This document shows positions 1-9,190 of a DNA stretch of 52,667 nucleotides, piece after piece. This stretch comes from Lachnospira sp900551945 (GTDB lineage Bacteria; Bacillota; Clostridia; Lachnospirales; Lachnospiraceae). Below the pieces are notes generated by a model. That model was given only the letters and a program-made list of their open reading frames with translations. It was not told the DNA's origin and searched no databases. The position numbers and the translations under genes were made by a program. Position 1 is the stretch's first letter. Each line of letters starts with the position of its first letter. The stretch is taken from the NCBI GenBank assembly GCA_048380335.1, contig DBFCCI010000057.1, forward strand, positions 1 through 52,667, read 5' to 3'.

Positions 1-87
1 CTATGCTATTTATTATACTATAATGTTTACCAAATCACACAATGTTTTAAGTAAAAAATATACAGTTATACAGTATGTGAAAGTGAC

Positions 88-131
88 GCCATTCATCCAA
101 CGGTCTAAAGACCATGGGTTTTCTGGCTGAA
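88..131 (+). mobile_element. Relic end of an IS200/IS605-type (TnpB) element
   Basis: The stretch reads CCATTCATCCAACGG-TCTAAAGACC-ATGGGTTTTCTGGC. This is the style of hairpin plus flank seen at the right end of TnpB-carrying IS elements, which is also the 3' end of the omega-RNA scaffold. No tnpA or tnpB reading frame lies next to it in the window, so it is either a solo end or the border of an element extending left of base 1. The assignment rests on remembered sequence style, not on a database match. Confidence 0.45.
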
Positions 132-133
132 AA

Positions 134-205
134 AATATAAACGTACACCATTAAAATAGTTGTCATATAAATGTATTTGACAATTCTTTTAATGGTGTAT
201 ATTTG
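134..205. repeat. Short hairpin resembling the middle stem of repeat family A
   Basis: TACACCATTAAAA is followed by a ~30-nt centre and then TTCTTTTAATGGTGTA, giving a long near-perfect hairpin. The arms match the middle stem of the A repeats (CACACCAGTAAAAG and CTTTTAATGGTGCA) but there is no outer stem or CGAACA hairpin. It sits between the IS-end relic and the 3' end of the minus-strand antiporter gene, where it may also help terminate that transcript. Confidence 0.5.
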
Positions 206-211
206 TATTAT

Positions 212-1645
212 TTATGCAACGTCATTTTCGTTATTATTTTCAAACTGTTCATTTGATACACTAATTCGCACATCTTTTGAATTATCCCACATAAATAATC
301 CTGTAAAGCCGAATATAATAGCAACAGCTATACATGAATATGTAAGCCACATATATGGAAGATATTCAATAGTTGCAACGCCTAGAATTGTTGACATATA
401 GATACCGTTGTCACTCCAGGGAACCATACCCGCAGTAAGTGTTCCACCAAATTCAGCATTTCTTGATAATACTCGTCTGCTATAGCCCATTTTATCGTAT
501 TTATTTGCCATAATCTTAGGTGTAAGAATAAGTGAAACATACATAGCACTTCCGAAAAGACAACCTAAAAAACCTACTATAATTGTAAACACAGTAAGAA
601 TTCCACCGTTGTGAATATGTGGATATACTTTTTTGGCAATTACTTTAATTATACCAATCTGGTCAAGAAGTCCACCAAAGCCAAGACCAAGAATTATAAT
701 TCCAATAGACCATAACATACTGTTCATTCCACCACGACTTAGTATTGAGTCGATAAATTGTATTCCTGTATTGCTAGGAAGTTGAGCCCAAGCGCTAGAG
801 ATAGCATTTACAGGAGTAAGATCCTGAAAAATGATACCCCACACGATACCAAGTAGAGAACCTAGAGAAATTACAGGGAGTGATGGCATTTTTAATACAA
901 GAAGTACAATAACAACAATCATAGGAATGAAAGCGAGTAGGCTTATATTAAAATTTTCTGAAAGTGAAATTATAACATCGTTAATAAGTGACATATCGGC
1001 ATTTTTACCACCTATGTTGAAACCTGTTATTGTAAATGCAATAAGTGTAATTATATAACCGATAACGGAAGCTGGGAGTATACCTTTTACATGGTCGATA
1101 ACATCAATATCACTCATAGCGGAAGCGAGTACGCAACTGTCTGATAGTGGAGATAATTTATCGCCAAAGTATGCACCTGAAAGAACAGCACCGGCAGTAA
1201 TAGGAGCAGGAATACCAAGTCCAGCACCGATACCCATCATGGCGATACCAGCAGTTCCTACAGTTCCCCAAGATGTTCCAGTTGCAATTGAAGTTACACT
1301 ACAAAGTATAAGGGCTGTAGGTAAAAATATAGTCGGACTTATAAAATTTAATCCGTAATAGATAATACTAGGAACAATTCCACCTGATATCCAAGTACCG
1401 ACGAGTGCGCCTACGGCTAACAGTATAAGGATAGCACTCATTCCGTTGTATATTCCTTTTGTGATTGCGTGTTCCATTTCTTTATAAGAATGTCCTGTCA
1501 TCTTTCCTACTGCCATAGCAAGAAACCAACCTATGAAGATGGCAAGATGTATTTCGATTCCGAAATGATTGAATGTGAATGCAAAAATAAGAAATCCGCC
1601 CAGAACAAAAATGGATTGAAAAATGTTAGGCATTTTTTTATTCAT
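212..1645 (-). CDS. nhaC: NhaC-family Na+/H+ antiporter
   Basis: A polytopic membrane protein of 477 residues with about eleven to twelve hydrophobic segments. It carries the family's conserved core, GTSWGTVGTAGIAM followed by SGAYFGDKLSPLSDS, which marks the NhaC antiporters that exchange cytoplasmic Na+ for protons; some relatives exchange other ions or organic substrates. The start chosen is the ATG at 1645 because an acGAGG ribosome binding site lies six bases before it. A longer frame back to 1738 exists but has no good site. The gene stands alone, with a hairpin (134-205) just past its 3' end. The family call is firm; the transported substrate is not determined by the sequence. Confidence 0.85.
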   Translation of the reverse strand: MNKKMPNIFQSIFVLGGFLIFAFTFNHFGIEIHLAIFIGWFLAMAVGKMTGHSYKEMEHAITKGIYNGMSAILILLAVGALVGTWISGGIVPSIIYYGLNFISPTIFLPTALILCSVTSIATGTSWGTVGTAGIAMMGIGAGLGIPAPITAGAVLSGAYFGDKLSPLSDSCVLASAMSDIDVIDHVKGILPASVIGYIITLIAFTITGFNIGGKNADMSLINDVIISLSENFNISLLAFIPMIVVIVLLVLKMPSLPVISLGSLLGIVWGIIFQDLTPVNAISSAWAQLPSNTGIQFIDSILSRGGMNSMLWSIGIIILGLGFGGLLDQIGIIKVIAKKVYPHIHNGGILTVFTIIVGFLGCLFGSAMYVSLILTPKIMANKYDKMGYSRRVLSRNAEFGGTLTAGMVPWSDNGIYMSTILGVATIEYLPYMWLTYSCIAVAIIFGFTGLFMWDNSKDVRISVSNEQFENNNENDVA

Positions 1646-1893
1646 GTTGTACCTCGTTTCTGTAAAAATATTTTGTAATAAATGGGGTGTCATTTTGGGT
1701 GGGTTAATGACTTGTTCTTTTTTGTGAACAGTAATCAAGATTATATGGGGATAACTATTAAAATGTCAATTGTAAATTTAAAAAAATTAATTTTAGAATG
1801 ATTTTATGGATTATTATATAAGATTATGTTAGGTAAACTTAAGAAAATAAAGTTGTGCTGTAAATATATGGAAAATTGTATCTACATTTTGAA

Positions 1894-2046
1894 GATATCA
1901 GTATTATATAAACAAGCACACACCAGTAAAAGTACAATCAAATATATTTGTATGCCACCATCGAACAGGGGTGTTCGCTGTTGTCATACAAATATATCTG
2001 ACTGTTCTTTTAATGGTGCATTTATTGTTTATATAATTCTGATATC
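1894..2046. repeat. Repeat family A, copy A1 (structured ~153-nt hairpin)
   Basis: The outer arm GATATCAGTATTATATAAAC pairs with GTTTATATAATTCTGATATC with one mismatch. Inside are the middle stem CACACCAGTAAAAG / CTTTTAATGGTGCA, an inner stem ATATTTGTATG / CATACAAATAT, and the tip CGAACAGGGGTGTTCG. Three other copies lie at 18513, 21015 and 39301. It lies between the antiporter gene and the small basic protein gene. A 121-residue reading frame across it is a by-product of the repeat. Confidence 0.9.
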
Positions 2047-2227
2047 TTACGGAACTTTATTGGCGTACATGGGGAGAAAAATTGTTTATATTATCTTATG
2101 GGATTTTGTCGGTGTACAGAGCAGAAAATTTGTTTATATAATACTGATATTTTATTGGACTTTGTTGGGCATAGGGGAGAAAAATTATTGATATCTTATT
2201 GGCTTTGTTGATGCGTAGGGGAGAAAA
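2024..2227 (+). repeat. Four degenerate tandem repeats of 44-57 nt
   Basis: Units at 2024-2080, 2081-2128, 2129-2183 and 2184-2227 share the pattern TTGTTTATATAAT, CTGATATYTTA, a TTTRTTGG core and a closing GAGAAAA. The first unit overlaps the 3' arm of repeat A1, so the array seems to have grown by duplication of that arm plus its flank. Units 2-4 are diverged. The rest of the interval up to 2404 shows only AT-rich sequence and a ribosome binding site. Confidence 0.6.
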
Positions 2228-2404
2228 TTTGGGTGATATTGGTTTTAGAAATGTTGCAACATATTAACTCATAATGATATAATTAGAGTAGCTTGTAGGA
2301 ATAATTATTATATTAAGCAAAAATTGATAGAATAGGAAAAATGGGGAGTGAATGGTGATACATTTTTTCTATAATAATATAAGTATAGTTAGCGAGGTTT
2401 TGTG

Positions 2405-2980
2405 ATGTCAAAGGAAAAGATTGATTTAAAGAGTATTAAGAAGTTAAATGTAAGTGGTAAGCCGGTTAAGAAGGGAGTTAGTAAGAGTAATAGTAATAAT
2501 TGGAAGCATAAGGGTGTAGGTAAGGCTCAAGGTGGTGTAAAGAAGAATAGTGGTTTAAAATCAAGTAATAAGGGTAAAGTAAAGAGTGCTAAAGAGCAAA
2601 AACCACAGGTGAAAAAAGAAGCACCGGAGGAGTGGCTTTATCTTAGTGAAGATGTAGATGGACTTTTAAGGCTTAAGAATACTTGTATGAATGTGTATGG
2701 AATGGATACGCAGTATTGGGAAGAATTAGGTGTTATTGAAGTTATATCAAAGGAAAATGGTAATTCAGAATATGAATTTTCAATGGACGTAGAAGAACTT
2801 GAAAAGGATGGTTTTGACGAAGAATTGGAAAAATATTATGCAAAAAATAACATACATTTTGTAGCGGCAGTTACAATTCGTTGTAAGGATTATGAAACCG
2901 CCCGTCAGACCTTAAAAAAGATACAAGATAATGCAGGCGGTTTCTTTTGTTTAGACAGTGCTAATGCTTTCTCCAACTAA
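2405..2980 (+). CDS. Hypothetical protein with lysine-rich N-terminus
   Basis: A protein of 191 residues that I do not recognise. Residues 1 to about 75 are rich in Lys, Ser, Gly and Asn, of low complexity and strongly basic, as in nucleic-acid-binding tails. The remaining ~115 residues (from EEWLYLSEDV) look like a compact acidic alpha/beta domain. The start is the ATG at 2405, with GCGAGG seven bases before it; the GTG one codon upstream is less likely. It converges with the phospholipase-like gene and the two overlap by 20 bases at their 3' ends. Codon use matches the neighbours, so it is probably a real gene. Confidence 0.7.
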   Translation: MSKEKIDLKSIKKLNVSGKPVKKGVSKSNSNNWKHKGVGKAQGGVKKNSGLKSSNKGKVKSAKEQKPQVKKEAPEEWLYLSEDVDGLLRLKNTCMNVYGMDTQYWEELGVIEVISKENGNSEYEFSMDVEELEKDGFDEELEKYYAKNNIHFVAAVTIRCKDYETARQTLKKIQDNAGGFFCLDSANAFSN

Positions 2981-4040
2981 TTCCAGTGTGGTATGAAAGC
3001 CCATGTGTAGCTTTTCCAAATTCCTTAACAAAAGAATTAGCAAGCTGTGATACTGCAAGTTCATCATTAGAAAATATTATAGAAGTAGTTACTGGCTTGG
3101 TATTAATATAGTCTATTGGTGTGTCCTGCATACTAATATTATTAACTGTGCATAGCTCATAAATATTATTTATACATACATTGTATTTTAGAATAAGAGA
3201 TATTGCACGTTTCATAGCTTTTTCGTATAATTCGTAAAATGAAGATGTATATAATTTGTTAGTTGCAAGGTCACGCCATATTTTACGACCTTCATTAAGG
3301 CAAGCTCTGTCTGGAAGTGTAGTATCAAATATAAGGCTTGAACATACATTTGCTCCTGTTAATTTGCGCTCAACGGGTTCAAGGATTTTCTTTTTAAGAC
3401 CATGATTATCTTGAAGTGCATTGTCAGCAAATAAAGCTCTTTTAAATGTACCCTCAATATATGCAGTAGATAATTTGCAGCCGTAAGTTTTATTAATTGA
3501 AGCACATAACACAGGTGCGATTGCTTTTATTTCATCATCAGTTATATTAATAAAGTCATTGCGGTTTGCATTATTGATGGTTGTATGAAAACGTTCATAA
3601 TAAATTAATTCATCAATATCTGACTCAAGTTTGCAATGCGCTGTAAGAGAAGCACTTGCAGCTTTTTTACTGTTGTCACGAACTGTTGTAACACTGTATA
3701 CATAAGGGTGAAGTGCAGTATCAAGACTGTAATGAGTGAGAAATCCCATAATATAAGCTGATACGGCAGGAATGTCAAAGCAATCTTGTATAAATATTTC
3801 TTTAACATAGTTCATAAAAAATGTATCAGTACGACTTGTGTGCATGTGACTTCCAATATTATTTTTCTTTTTAGCTACAGCAAGATGTACAAAATCATAA
3901 AAGAATATATCAGGCCCTTGCGCACCTGCCATAAATGCACCAAGGGCTTTATTAATTATTGTAGGAATTATATGTGAAGATGTTGATACTTTTAATAATA
4001 CATCTTGTGAAAATATGTAATGAGTAGCAATACTAGGCAT
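2961..4040 (-). CDS. Zinc-dependent phospholipase C-like protein (PF00882 type)
   Basis: A 359-residue protein starting MPSIATHYIF. That start and the later FLTHYSLDTALHPY segment match the zinc-dependent phospholipase C fold, an all-alpha domain in which His and Asp residues bind metal; His7 and the HYSLDTALH histidines are visible. No signal peptide is seen, unlike the secreted clostridial alpha-toxins, so a cytoplasmic phosphoesterase or another role is more likely. This is the form usually annotated in Lachnospiraceae. An AAGGAG site precedes the ATG at 4040. The last 20 bases overlap the 3' end of the plus-strand gene before it. The fold is fairly sure; the substrate is unknown. Confidence 0.75.
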   Translation of the reverse strand: MPSIATHYIFSQDVLLKVSTSSHIIPTIINKALGAFMAGAQGPDIFFYDFVHLAVAKKKNNIGSHMHTSRTDTFFMNYVKEIFIQDCFDIPAVSAYIMGFLTHYSLDTALHPYVYSVTTVRDNSKKAASASLTAHCKLESDIDELIYYERFHTTINNANRNDFINITDDEIKAIAPVLCASINKTYGCKLSTAYIEGTFKRALFADNALQDNHGLKKKILEPVERKLTGANVCSSLIFDTTLPDRACLNEGRKIWRDLATNKLYTSSFYELYEKAMKRAISLILKYNVCINNIYELCTVNNISMQDTPIDYINTKPVTTSIIFSNDELAVSQLANSFVKEFGKATHGLSYHTGISWRKH

Positions 4041-4245
4041 TTTAACAACTCCTTAAATAAAATTTTATAATAATTAAAACACATAATCAGAAATAAGTCT
4101 ATAATATATTGTGAGTATGGCAATATATAAAAAATTAGTGTAATTTGCAAAAGAATATGATATATTAGAAATACTGATTAGATATTTAAGATAGATAAAG
4201 TTTTGACCTTAATATAAAATGTTTTAGAAAGGCACTTGATAAGAT

Positions 4246-5583
4246 ATGGATTTATTTGAATATATGCGTGAAAATACAATGAAAACGGAAGCTCCATTAG
4301 CTTCAAGATTAAGACCAACTACCTTAGATGAAGTTGTAGGACAACAGCATATTATTGGTAAAGATAAGCTGTTATACAGAGCAATTAAAGCTGATAAGTT
4401 AAGTTCAATAATATTTTATGGTCCTCCTGGGACTGGAAAGACAACTCTTGCGAAGGTTATAGCTAATACAACAAGTGCAATTTTTAAGCAGATTAATGCA
4501 ACAGTTGCCGGTAAAAAAGATATGGAAGATGTTATTAGTGAAGCAAAGAACAGTCTTGGAATGTATGGCAAAAAGACAATCCTTTTTGTAGATGAGATAC
4601 ACCGATTTAACAAAGGTCAACAAGATTATCTTTTGCCTTTCGTTGAAGATGGAACAATTATACTTATAGGAGCTACAACAGAAAATCCATATTTTGAAGT
4701 AAATGGAGCGTTAATCTCAAGGTCTGTTATATTTGAATTAAAGCCATTAGAAAAAGAAGATATAAAAGAGCTTATTAATAGAGCGGTTTATGATAAAGAC
4801 AAAGGAATGGGAGCATTTAATGCGCAGATAGATGAAGATGCGTTAGAATTTCTTGCAGATATTTCAAATGGTGACGCAAGAAATGCACTTAATGCTATTG
4901 AGCTTGGAATACTTACAACGAAGGCTTCACAAGATGGAATTATTCATATAACACTTGATATAGCACAAGAGTGTATTCAAAAAAGGGTTGTAAAGTATGA
5001 TAAAGGTGGGGATAACCATTATGATACTATTTCAGCTTTTATAAAGAGTATGAGAGGTTCTGACCCTGATGCAGCCGTATATTATCTTGCAAGAATGTTA
5101 TATGCAGGTGAAGATGTAAGATTTATAGCAAGAAGAATTATGATATGTGCAAGTGAAGATGTAGGAAATGCTGACCCACAGGCACTTCAAATAGCAGTAG
5201 CCGCAGCACAGGCAGTTGAAAGAATTGGTATGCCAGAAGCTAGGATAATACTTTCACAAGCTGTTATATATGTAGCAACAGCACCTAAAAGCAATTCAGC
5301 TATTATGGCAATTGACAAGGCAATGGAGATTGTTAAAGAAAAAACAACTGCACCTGTACCTGTATATCTTAAAGATGCACATTATAAAAATGCGGGAAAG
5401 TTAGGACATGGCATAGGATATAAGTATGCACACGACTATCCTAATCACTATGTAAAACAACAGTATCTTCCAGATGGACTTGAAAATAATGTATTTTATG
5501 AACCATCTGATATGGGATATGAACATAATATAAAAGAACATATGCTAAAAATACAAGCGGAGGCTGACAGTAATGAAGGATAA
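4246..5583 (+). CDS. rarA: Replication-associated recombination protein A (RarA/MgsA AAA+ ATPase)
   Basis: A 445-residue AAA+ ATPase of the RarA/MgsA/Mgs1 family, which acts at stalled replication forks as a homotetramer. Visible motifs are RPTTLDEVVGQ (about 23-33), Walker A GPPGTGKT (59-66), Walker B LFVDEIHR (113-120) and sensor-1 GATTENP (142-148). The C-terminal MgsA-type domain is also present (LKDAHYKNAGKLGHG). Length is normal for the family. It overlaps the next gene by 11 bases, so it probably heads the operon running to 13230. The same order may help tie that uncharacterised cluster to replication or repair, but this is only positional. Confidence 0.95.
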   Translation: MDLFEYMRENTMKTEAPLASRLRPTTLDEVVGQQHIIGKDKLLYRAIKADKLSSIIFYGPPGTGKTTLAKVIANTTSAIFKQINATVAGKKDMEDVISEAKNSLGMYGKKTILFVDEIHRFNKGQQDYLLPFVEDGTIILIGATTENPYFEVNGALISRSVIFELKPLEKEDIKELINRAVYDKDKGMGAFNAQIDEDALEFLADISNGDARNALNAIELGILTTKASQDGIIHITLDIAQECIQKRVVKYDKGGDNHYDTISAFIKSMRGSDPDAAVYYLARMLYAGEDVRFIARRIMICASEDVGNADPQALQIAVAAAQAVERIGMPEARIILSQAVIYVATAPKSNSAIMAIDKAMEIVKEKTTAPVPVYLKDAHYKNAGKLGHGIGYKYAHDYPNHYVKQQYLPDGLENNVFYEPSDMGYEHNIKEHMLKIQAEADSNEG

Positions 5584-8500
5584 TATTAACCGTTTAGCCA
5601 GAGGTAATTATATATACAATAAAGAACCTGTTGAGCTGTCGGATAAGAATATAAATGAACAGATTGAAACTGGTATGGTATATAAGAAGGAATTTGTTAT
5701 AAGCTCATCAGAATTTGTCAAGGGAGTAGTGTATTCTACTAATCCACATATAACAATACCAGAGAATAATTTTGGCGGAAGAATAAACAGCATTTCTTAT
5801 ACAATAGATACAAGAATGGTAAAACCACAAGAGCATATAACAGGGTGTTTTAAGATTGTAAGTAATTTAGGTGAGGAAAATATCAACTATGATTTTGAAA
5901 TTACTGTAAATATGTGTGATACGAGCCTTGGAAAAGCATATAATATGTTTCATTTTGCTAATCTTGTGCAGACATCACCTAAAGAAGCTTCAGAATTGTT
6001 TTTATCAGATAATTTTAAGAAGATATTTATAAATGATAACGAACAGTTGAGTTGTATGTATGAGGTATTAAAAAAGAGTAGTAATTTAGAAGATGCAATG
6101 GAGGAGTTTCTTATTGCCGTAAAAAAGAAAATGCCTGTTGTTTTTGAAGTGTCTGATACAAAAAAAACATTTAATAGTGTTGAAGAGGATATAAACGAGC
6201 AGTTTGTTATTACAAAAAATAACTGGGGATATTTTAATATATATATTAATTCTGATGTTGATTTTATAGATTTATCTGCTGTAAAGCTTACAGAGAGTGA
6301 TTTTTCAGGCAATAGATGTGTGGTAAAGTATTCAATAAAAAAAGACAAGCTACATCTAGGGGTCAATCTTGCGTCTATTACAGTAACAAGTGGTAGTATA
6401 GAACATATAATACAGCTTGAAGTAAGAAACACACCTATGATAGATATAGCACAGCGAGAAGAACGTCACGCATTGTATAATCTTACAAGGTCATATCTTG
6501 ATTATAGAATGAAAAAACAAGACATGAAGGACTGGCTAGAAAAAAGCAGTCAAGTTGTAGCAAGATTAAGAGCCTTTAAAAATCAAAATGAATTTTATAC
6601 TGTGGCACAGGCACAGCTTTATGTAATGCAGGGACAAGATGAAGATGCTAAGTGGCTTCTTGACAGTGTAATAGAATATATTGGCGACAAAAAAGACGAA
6701 AACGCAGAGCTTTATTGTTATTATCTTTATGTTAATTCACTTCTTAAAAAAGATGATGAAGTAACTAAAAAAGCATTAAATACAGTTGAAAGATATTATG
6801 AAAATGGTCACGACGATTGGAGAATGTTGTGGCTTATACTATATCTTGATGTTGAAAGAGAAAAAAATTTAAGTATAAAATTAGCAAGAATTAAAGATAT
6901 GTATCACAAGGGTTACAGAAGTCCTGTGATGTATTATGAAGCAATGTTAGTTATGAATGAACAACCTGTTTTATTAAGAGTGCTTAATGATTTTGAAATA
7001 CAGGTGTTAAGTTTTGGCTGTCGTTATGAGTTAATTACAGAAAAGCTTGCAAAGTATGTATGTAGCGTTATTGGAAGTGAAAAAATAGCTCAACCTAAAT
7101 ATCTAGGTATTCTTGAAAAGCTAAATGAAATGTTTAGTGATGACAATATGCTTAGTGTCCTTGTTACACATATGATAAGAAATGAGTTAGTTGGAAGACC
7201 TTACTTTGAAATCTATAAAAAGAGTATATTAAGAAAGTTAAGAATTACAAGACTTTATGAATTTTATATGGCAAGTATAGATAAGAGTAAACTTATAAAG
7301 CTTCCTAAGATTGTGCTTAGATATTTTGCCTATGAGCCACAGTTAGATTATGAGAATAAGGCTTATCTTTTTGCAAATGTATTGACTAACGAGATTGATA
7401 ATACAGAAATAATGAAGGAATATAGTTATCAGATTGAACAGTTTGCAAATGAACAGATGCGACAAAGACATATTGATAACAATCTTTGTATTATTTACAA
7501 ATATATATGTAATAATATCAAGGTTACAGAAGAAAATAAAGATTTCTTAAGTCGTTTTGTATTTGCATATAAGATAACTTGTTTTGATGAAAATATAGAA
7601 AATGTTATTATAAGACACAAAGAATTTGACATAGAAGTAAGCTATCCTGTAATTAATAATACAGCCTTTGTTCAGATGTATACAGATAATACAACGATTG
7701 CATTTTCTGATAATAATGGAAGAAGAAAGCAAAGTAACATAAAATATGAGATAGAACGTGTATTTGACAATAAAAAAGTGCTTTCACAGATTATAAGTAA
7801 GTGTAGTGACAATGTTAATATTCAGATATATATACATGAAAATAATATAAAAAATAATAATCACAGTGATGAAGCACTTGACATTTGTACTAAGCTTTTA
7901 AAATGCAAAGAGCTTGCGCCTATATTTAAAAAGTCTATTAATTCGTGGATAATTGATTATTATTATAGATATGGAAATATAGAAGATTTTGATGTGCAGT
8001 ATCATATAATTGATGAAGACAATTTGAATGTTGAAGATTATTATAAGTTCACTCAAATATGTATAGCTGATAAAATGTACGATAAAGCATATAATATTAT
8101 TAGTAAATATGGCTTTGCAGGTGTAGATATGATTAAGCTTTTTAGGCTTGCAAGATTTTTTATTGAAAAAGAAGATTATCAATATGATAATGTAGTAGAT
8201 GCTATATGTACATATCTTTTTACGAGTAAGAAATATGATGAAGTTATATTAAAATTTATGGCACTTTACCATAATTCATCTAATGAAAATATGTATTATG
8301 TTTGGAGAGCTTGTGAAACATTTGACGTAGTAAGACAAGAGCTTTGCGAAAGAATAGTATCTCAAATGCTTTTTACAGGAGAGTTGTCAGAAAGACTTAA
8401 GGAAGTATTTGGCGAATATTATAAAAATGGTGCAAATATTACGGTTGTAAAAGCTTATATTGGATATAACTCTTATATGTCTTTTGTTAAAATGAAAAAT

Positions 8501-9115
8501 GAAGATAAAAACATATATAGTATAATTGAAAATCTGATAGAAGAAAAAGATAATTTTCCAGAGATATGTCTTTTTGCACTTCTTAAAAAATATTCAGAAG
8601 ACGATTTATCACAGTTATCTGAGTTTCAATTAAAAACAGCTCAGATTATTCTTAATAAAATGTGTGAAATGAACAGATTATTTTCTTTTTATAAGAAGTT
8701 TAAAGGTGTATTAAAGCTTCCATATAATGTTCTTGATAAAACTGTTATTGAATATAGAGCAGCACCCGATGAAAGAGTTGAGATACATTATTCAATAGAA
8801 GGTATGGACGAGTTTAGAACAGAGGTGATGAAGTGTCATGCAGGTGGTGTGTTTACAAAGACATTTACTATGTTTTATGGTGACAGTATGAAATATTATT
8901 TTACTCATGATAAAGGTGGTAAAATTGTAAGAACAGAAACATTAAGTACTGTATGTAATGATTGTGCTGATGATAATATTTCAAATAGGTTTGACTATAT
9001 AAATGAGATGATTGCAAGTAAAGATATGCACGATATGGTAACACTTAAACAACTTATGGAAAAATATTGCATACAAAATTACACAGTTTCACAATTATTT
9101 AACCCTATCAAGTAA
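5573..9115 (+). CDS. DUF5717-type giant helical-repeat protein
   Basis: A 1180-residue protein. I recognise it as resembling the Lachnospiraceae family annotated DUF5717; function unknown. The first ~300 residues are beta-rich with two Ig/FN3-like sections (around 30-120 and 200-290). Residues from about 300 to 1050 form an extended series of helix pairs with TPR/HEAT character (LYVMQGQDEDAKWLLDS and similar). The C-terminal ~130 residues are again beta-rich (EVMKCHAGGVFTKTFTMFYG), as in a binding or scaffold domain. There are no membrane segments or signal peptide. It overlaps rarA by 11 bases and precedes an Hsp70/actin-like gene, so a scaffold for that ATPase is plausible but unproven. Confidence 0.75.
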   Translation: MKDNINRLARGNYIYNKEPVELSDKNINEQIETGMVYKKEFVISSSEFVKGVVYSTNPHITIPENNFGGRINSISYTIDTRMVKPQEHITGCFKIVSNLGEENINYDFEITVNMCDTSLGKAYNMFHFANLVQTSPKEASELFLSDNFKKIFINDNEQLSCMYEVLKKSSNLEDAMEEFLIAVKKKMPVVFEVSDTKKTFNSVEEDINEQFVITKNNWGYFNIYINSDVDFIDLSAVKLTESDFSGNRCVVKYSIKKDKLHLGVNLASITVTSGSIEHIIQLEVRNTPMIDIAQREERHALYNLTRSYLDYRMKKQDMKDWLEKSSQVVARLRAFKNQNEFYTVAQAQLYVMQGQDEDAKWLLDSVIEYIGDKKDENAELYCYYLYVNSLLKKDDEVTKKALNTVERYYENGHDDWRMLWLILYLDVEREKNLSIKLARIKDMYHKGYRSPVMYYEAMLVMNEQPVLLRVLNDFEIQVLSFGCRYELITEKLAKYVCSVIGSEKIAQPKYLGILEKLNEMFSDDNMLSVLVTHMIRNELVGRPYFEIYKKSILRKLRITRLYEFYMASIDKSKLIKLPKIVLRYFAYEPQLDYENKAYLFANVLTNEIDNTEIMKEYSYQIEQFANEQMRQRHIDNNLCIIYKYICNNIKVTEENKDFLSRFVFAYKITCFDENIENVIIRHKEFDIEVSYPVINNTAFVQMYTDNTTIAFSDNNGRRKQSNIKYEIERVFDNKKVLSQIISKCSDNVNIQIYIHENNIKNNNHSDEALDICTKLLKCKELAPIFKKSINSWIIDYYYRYGNIEDFDVQYHIIDEDNLNVEDYYKFTQICIADKMYDKAYNIISKYGFAGVDMIKLFRLARFFIEKEDYQYDNVVDAICTYLFTSKKYDEVILKFMALYHNSSNENMYYVWRACETFDVVRQELCERIVSQMLFTGELSERLKEVFGEYYKNGANITVVKAYIGYNSYMSFVKMKNEDKNIYSIIENLIEEKDNFPEICLFALLKKYSEDDLSQLSEFQLKTAQIILNKMCEMNRLFSFYKKFKGVLKLPYNVLDKTVIEYRAAPDERVEIHYSIEGMDEFRTEVMKCHAGGVFTKTFTMFYGDSMKYYFTHDKGGKIVRTETLSTVCNDCADDNISNRFDYINEMIASKDMHDMVTLKQLMEKYCIQNYTVSQLFNPIK

Positions 9116-9190
9116 GTTGTTTATCTAATTGTATTAGTTTACTTGAACAAGGGATTAATTAGCTAAAATGCTTAGAAATGAGGATTAACA

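Noticed and set aside
1826..2191. 121-residue open frame on the plus strand
   Set aside because: It runs through repeat A1 and the tandem units, has no protein-like composition and no start site signal.
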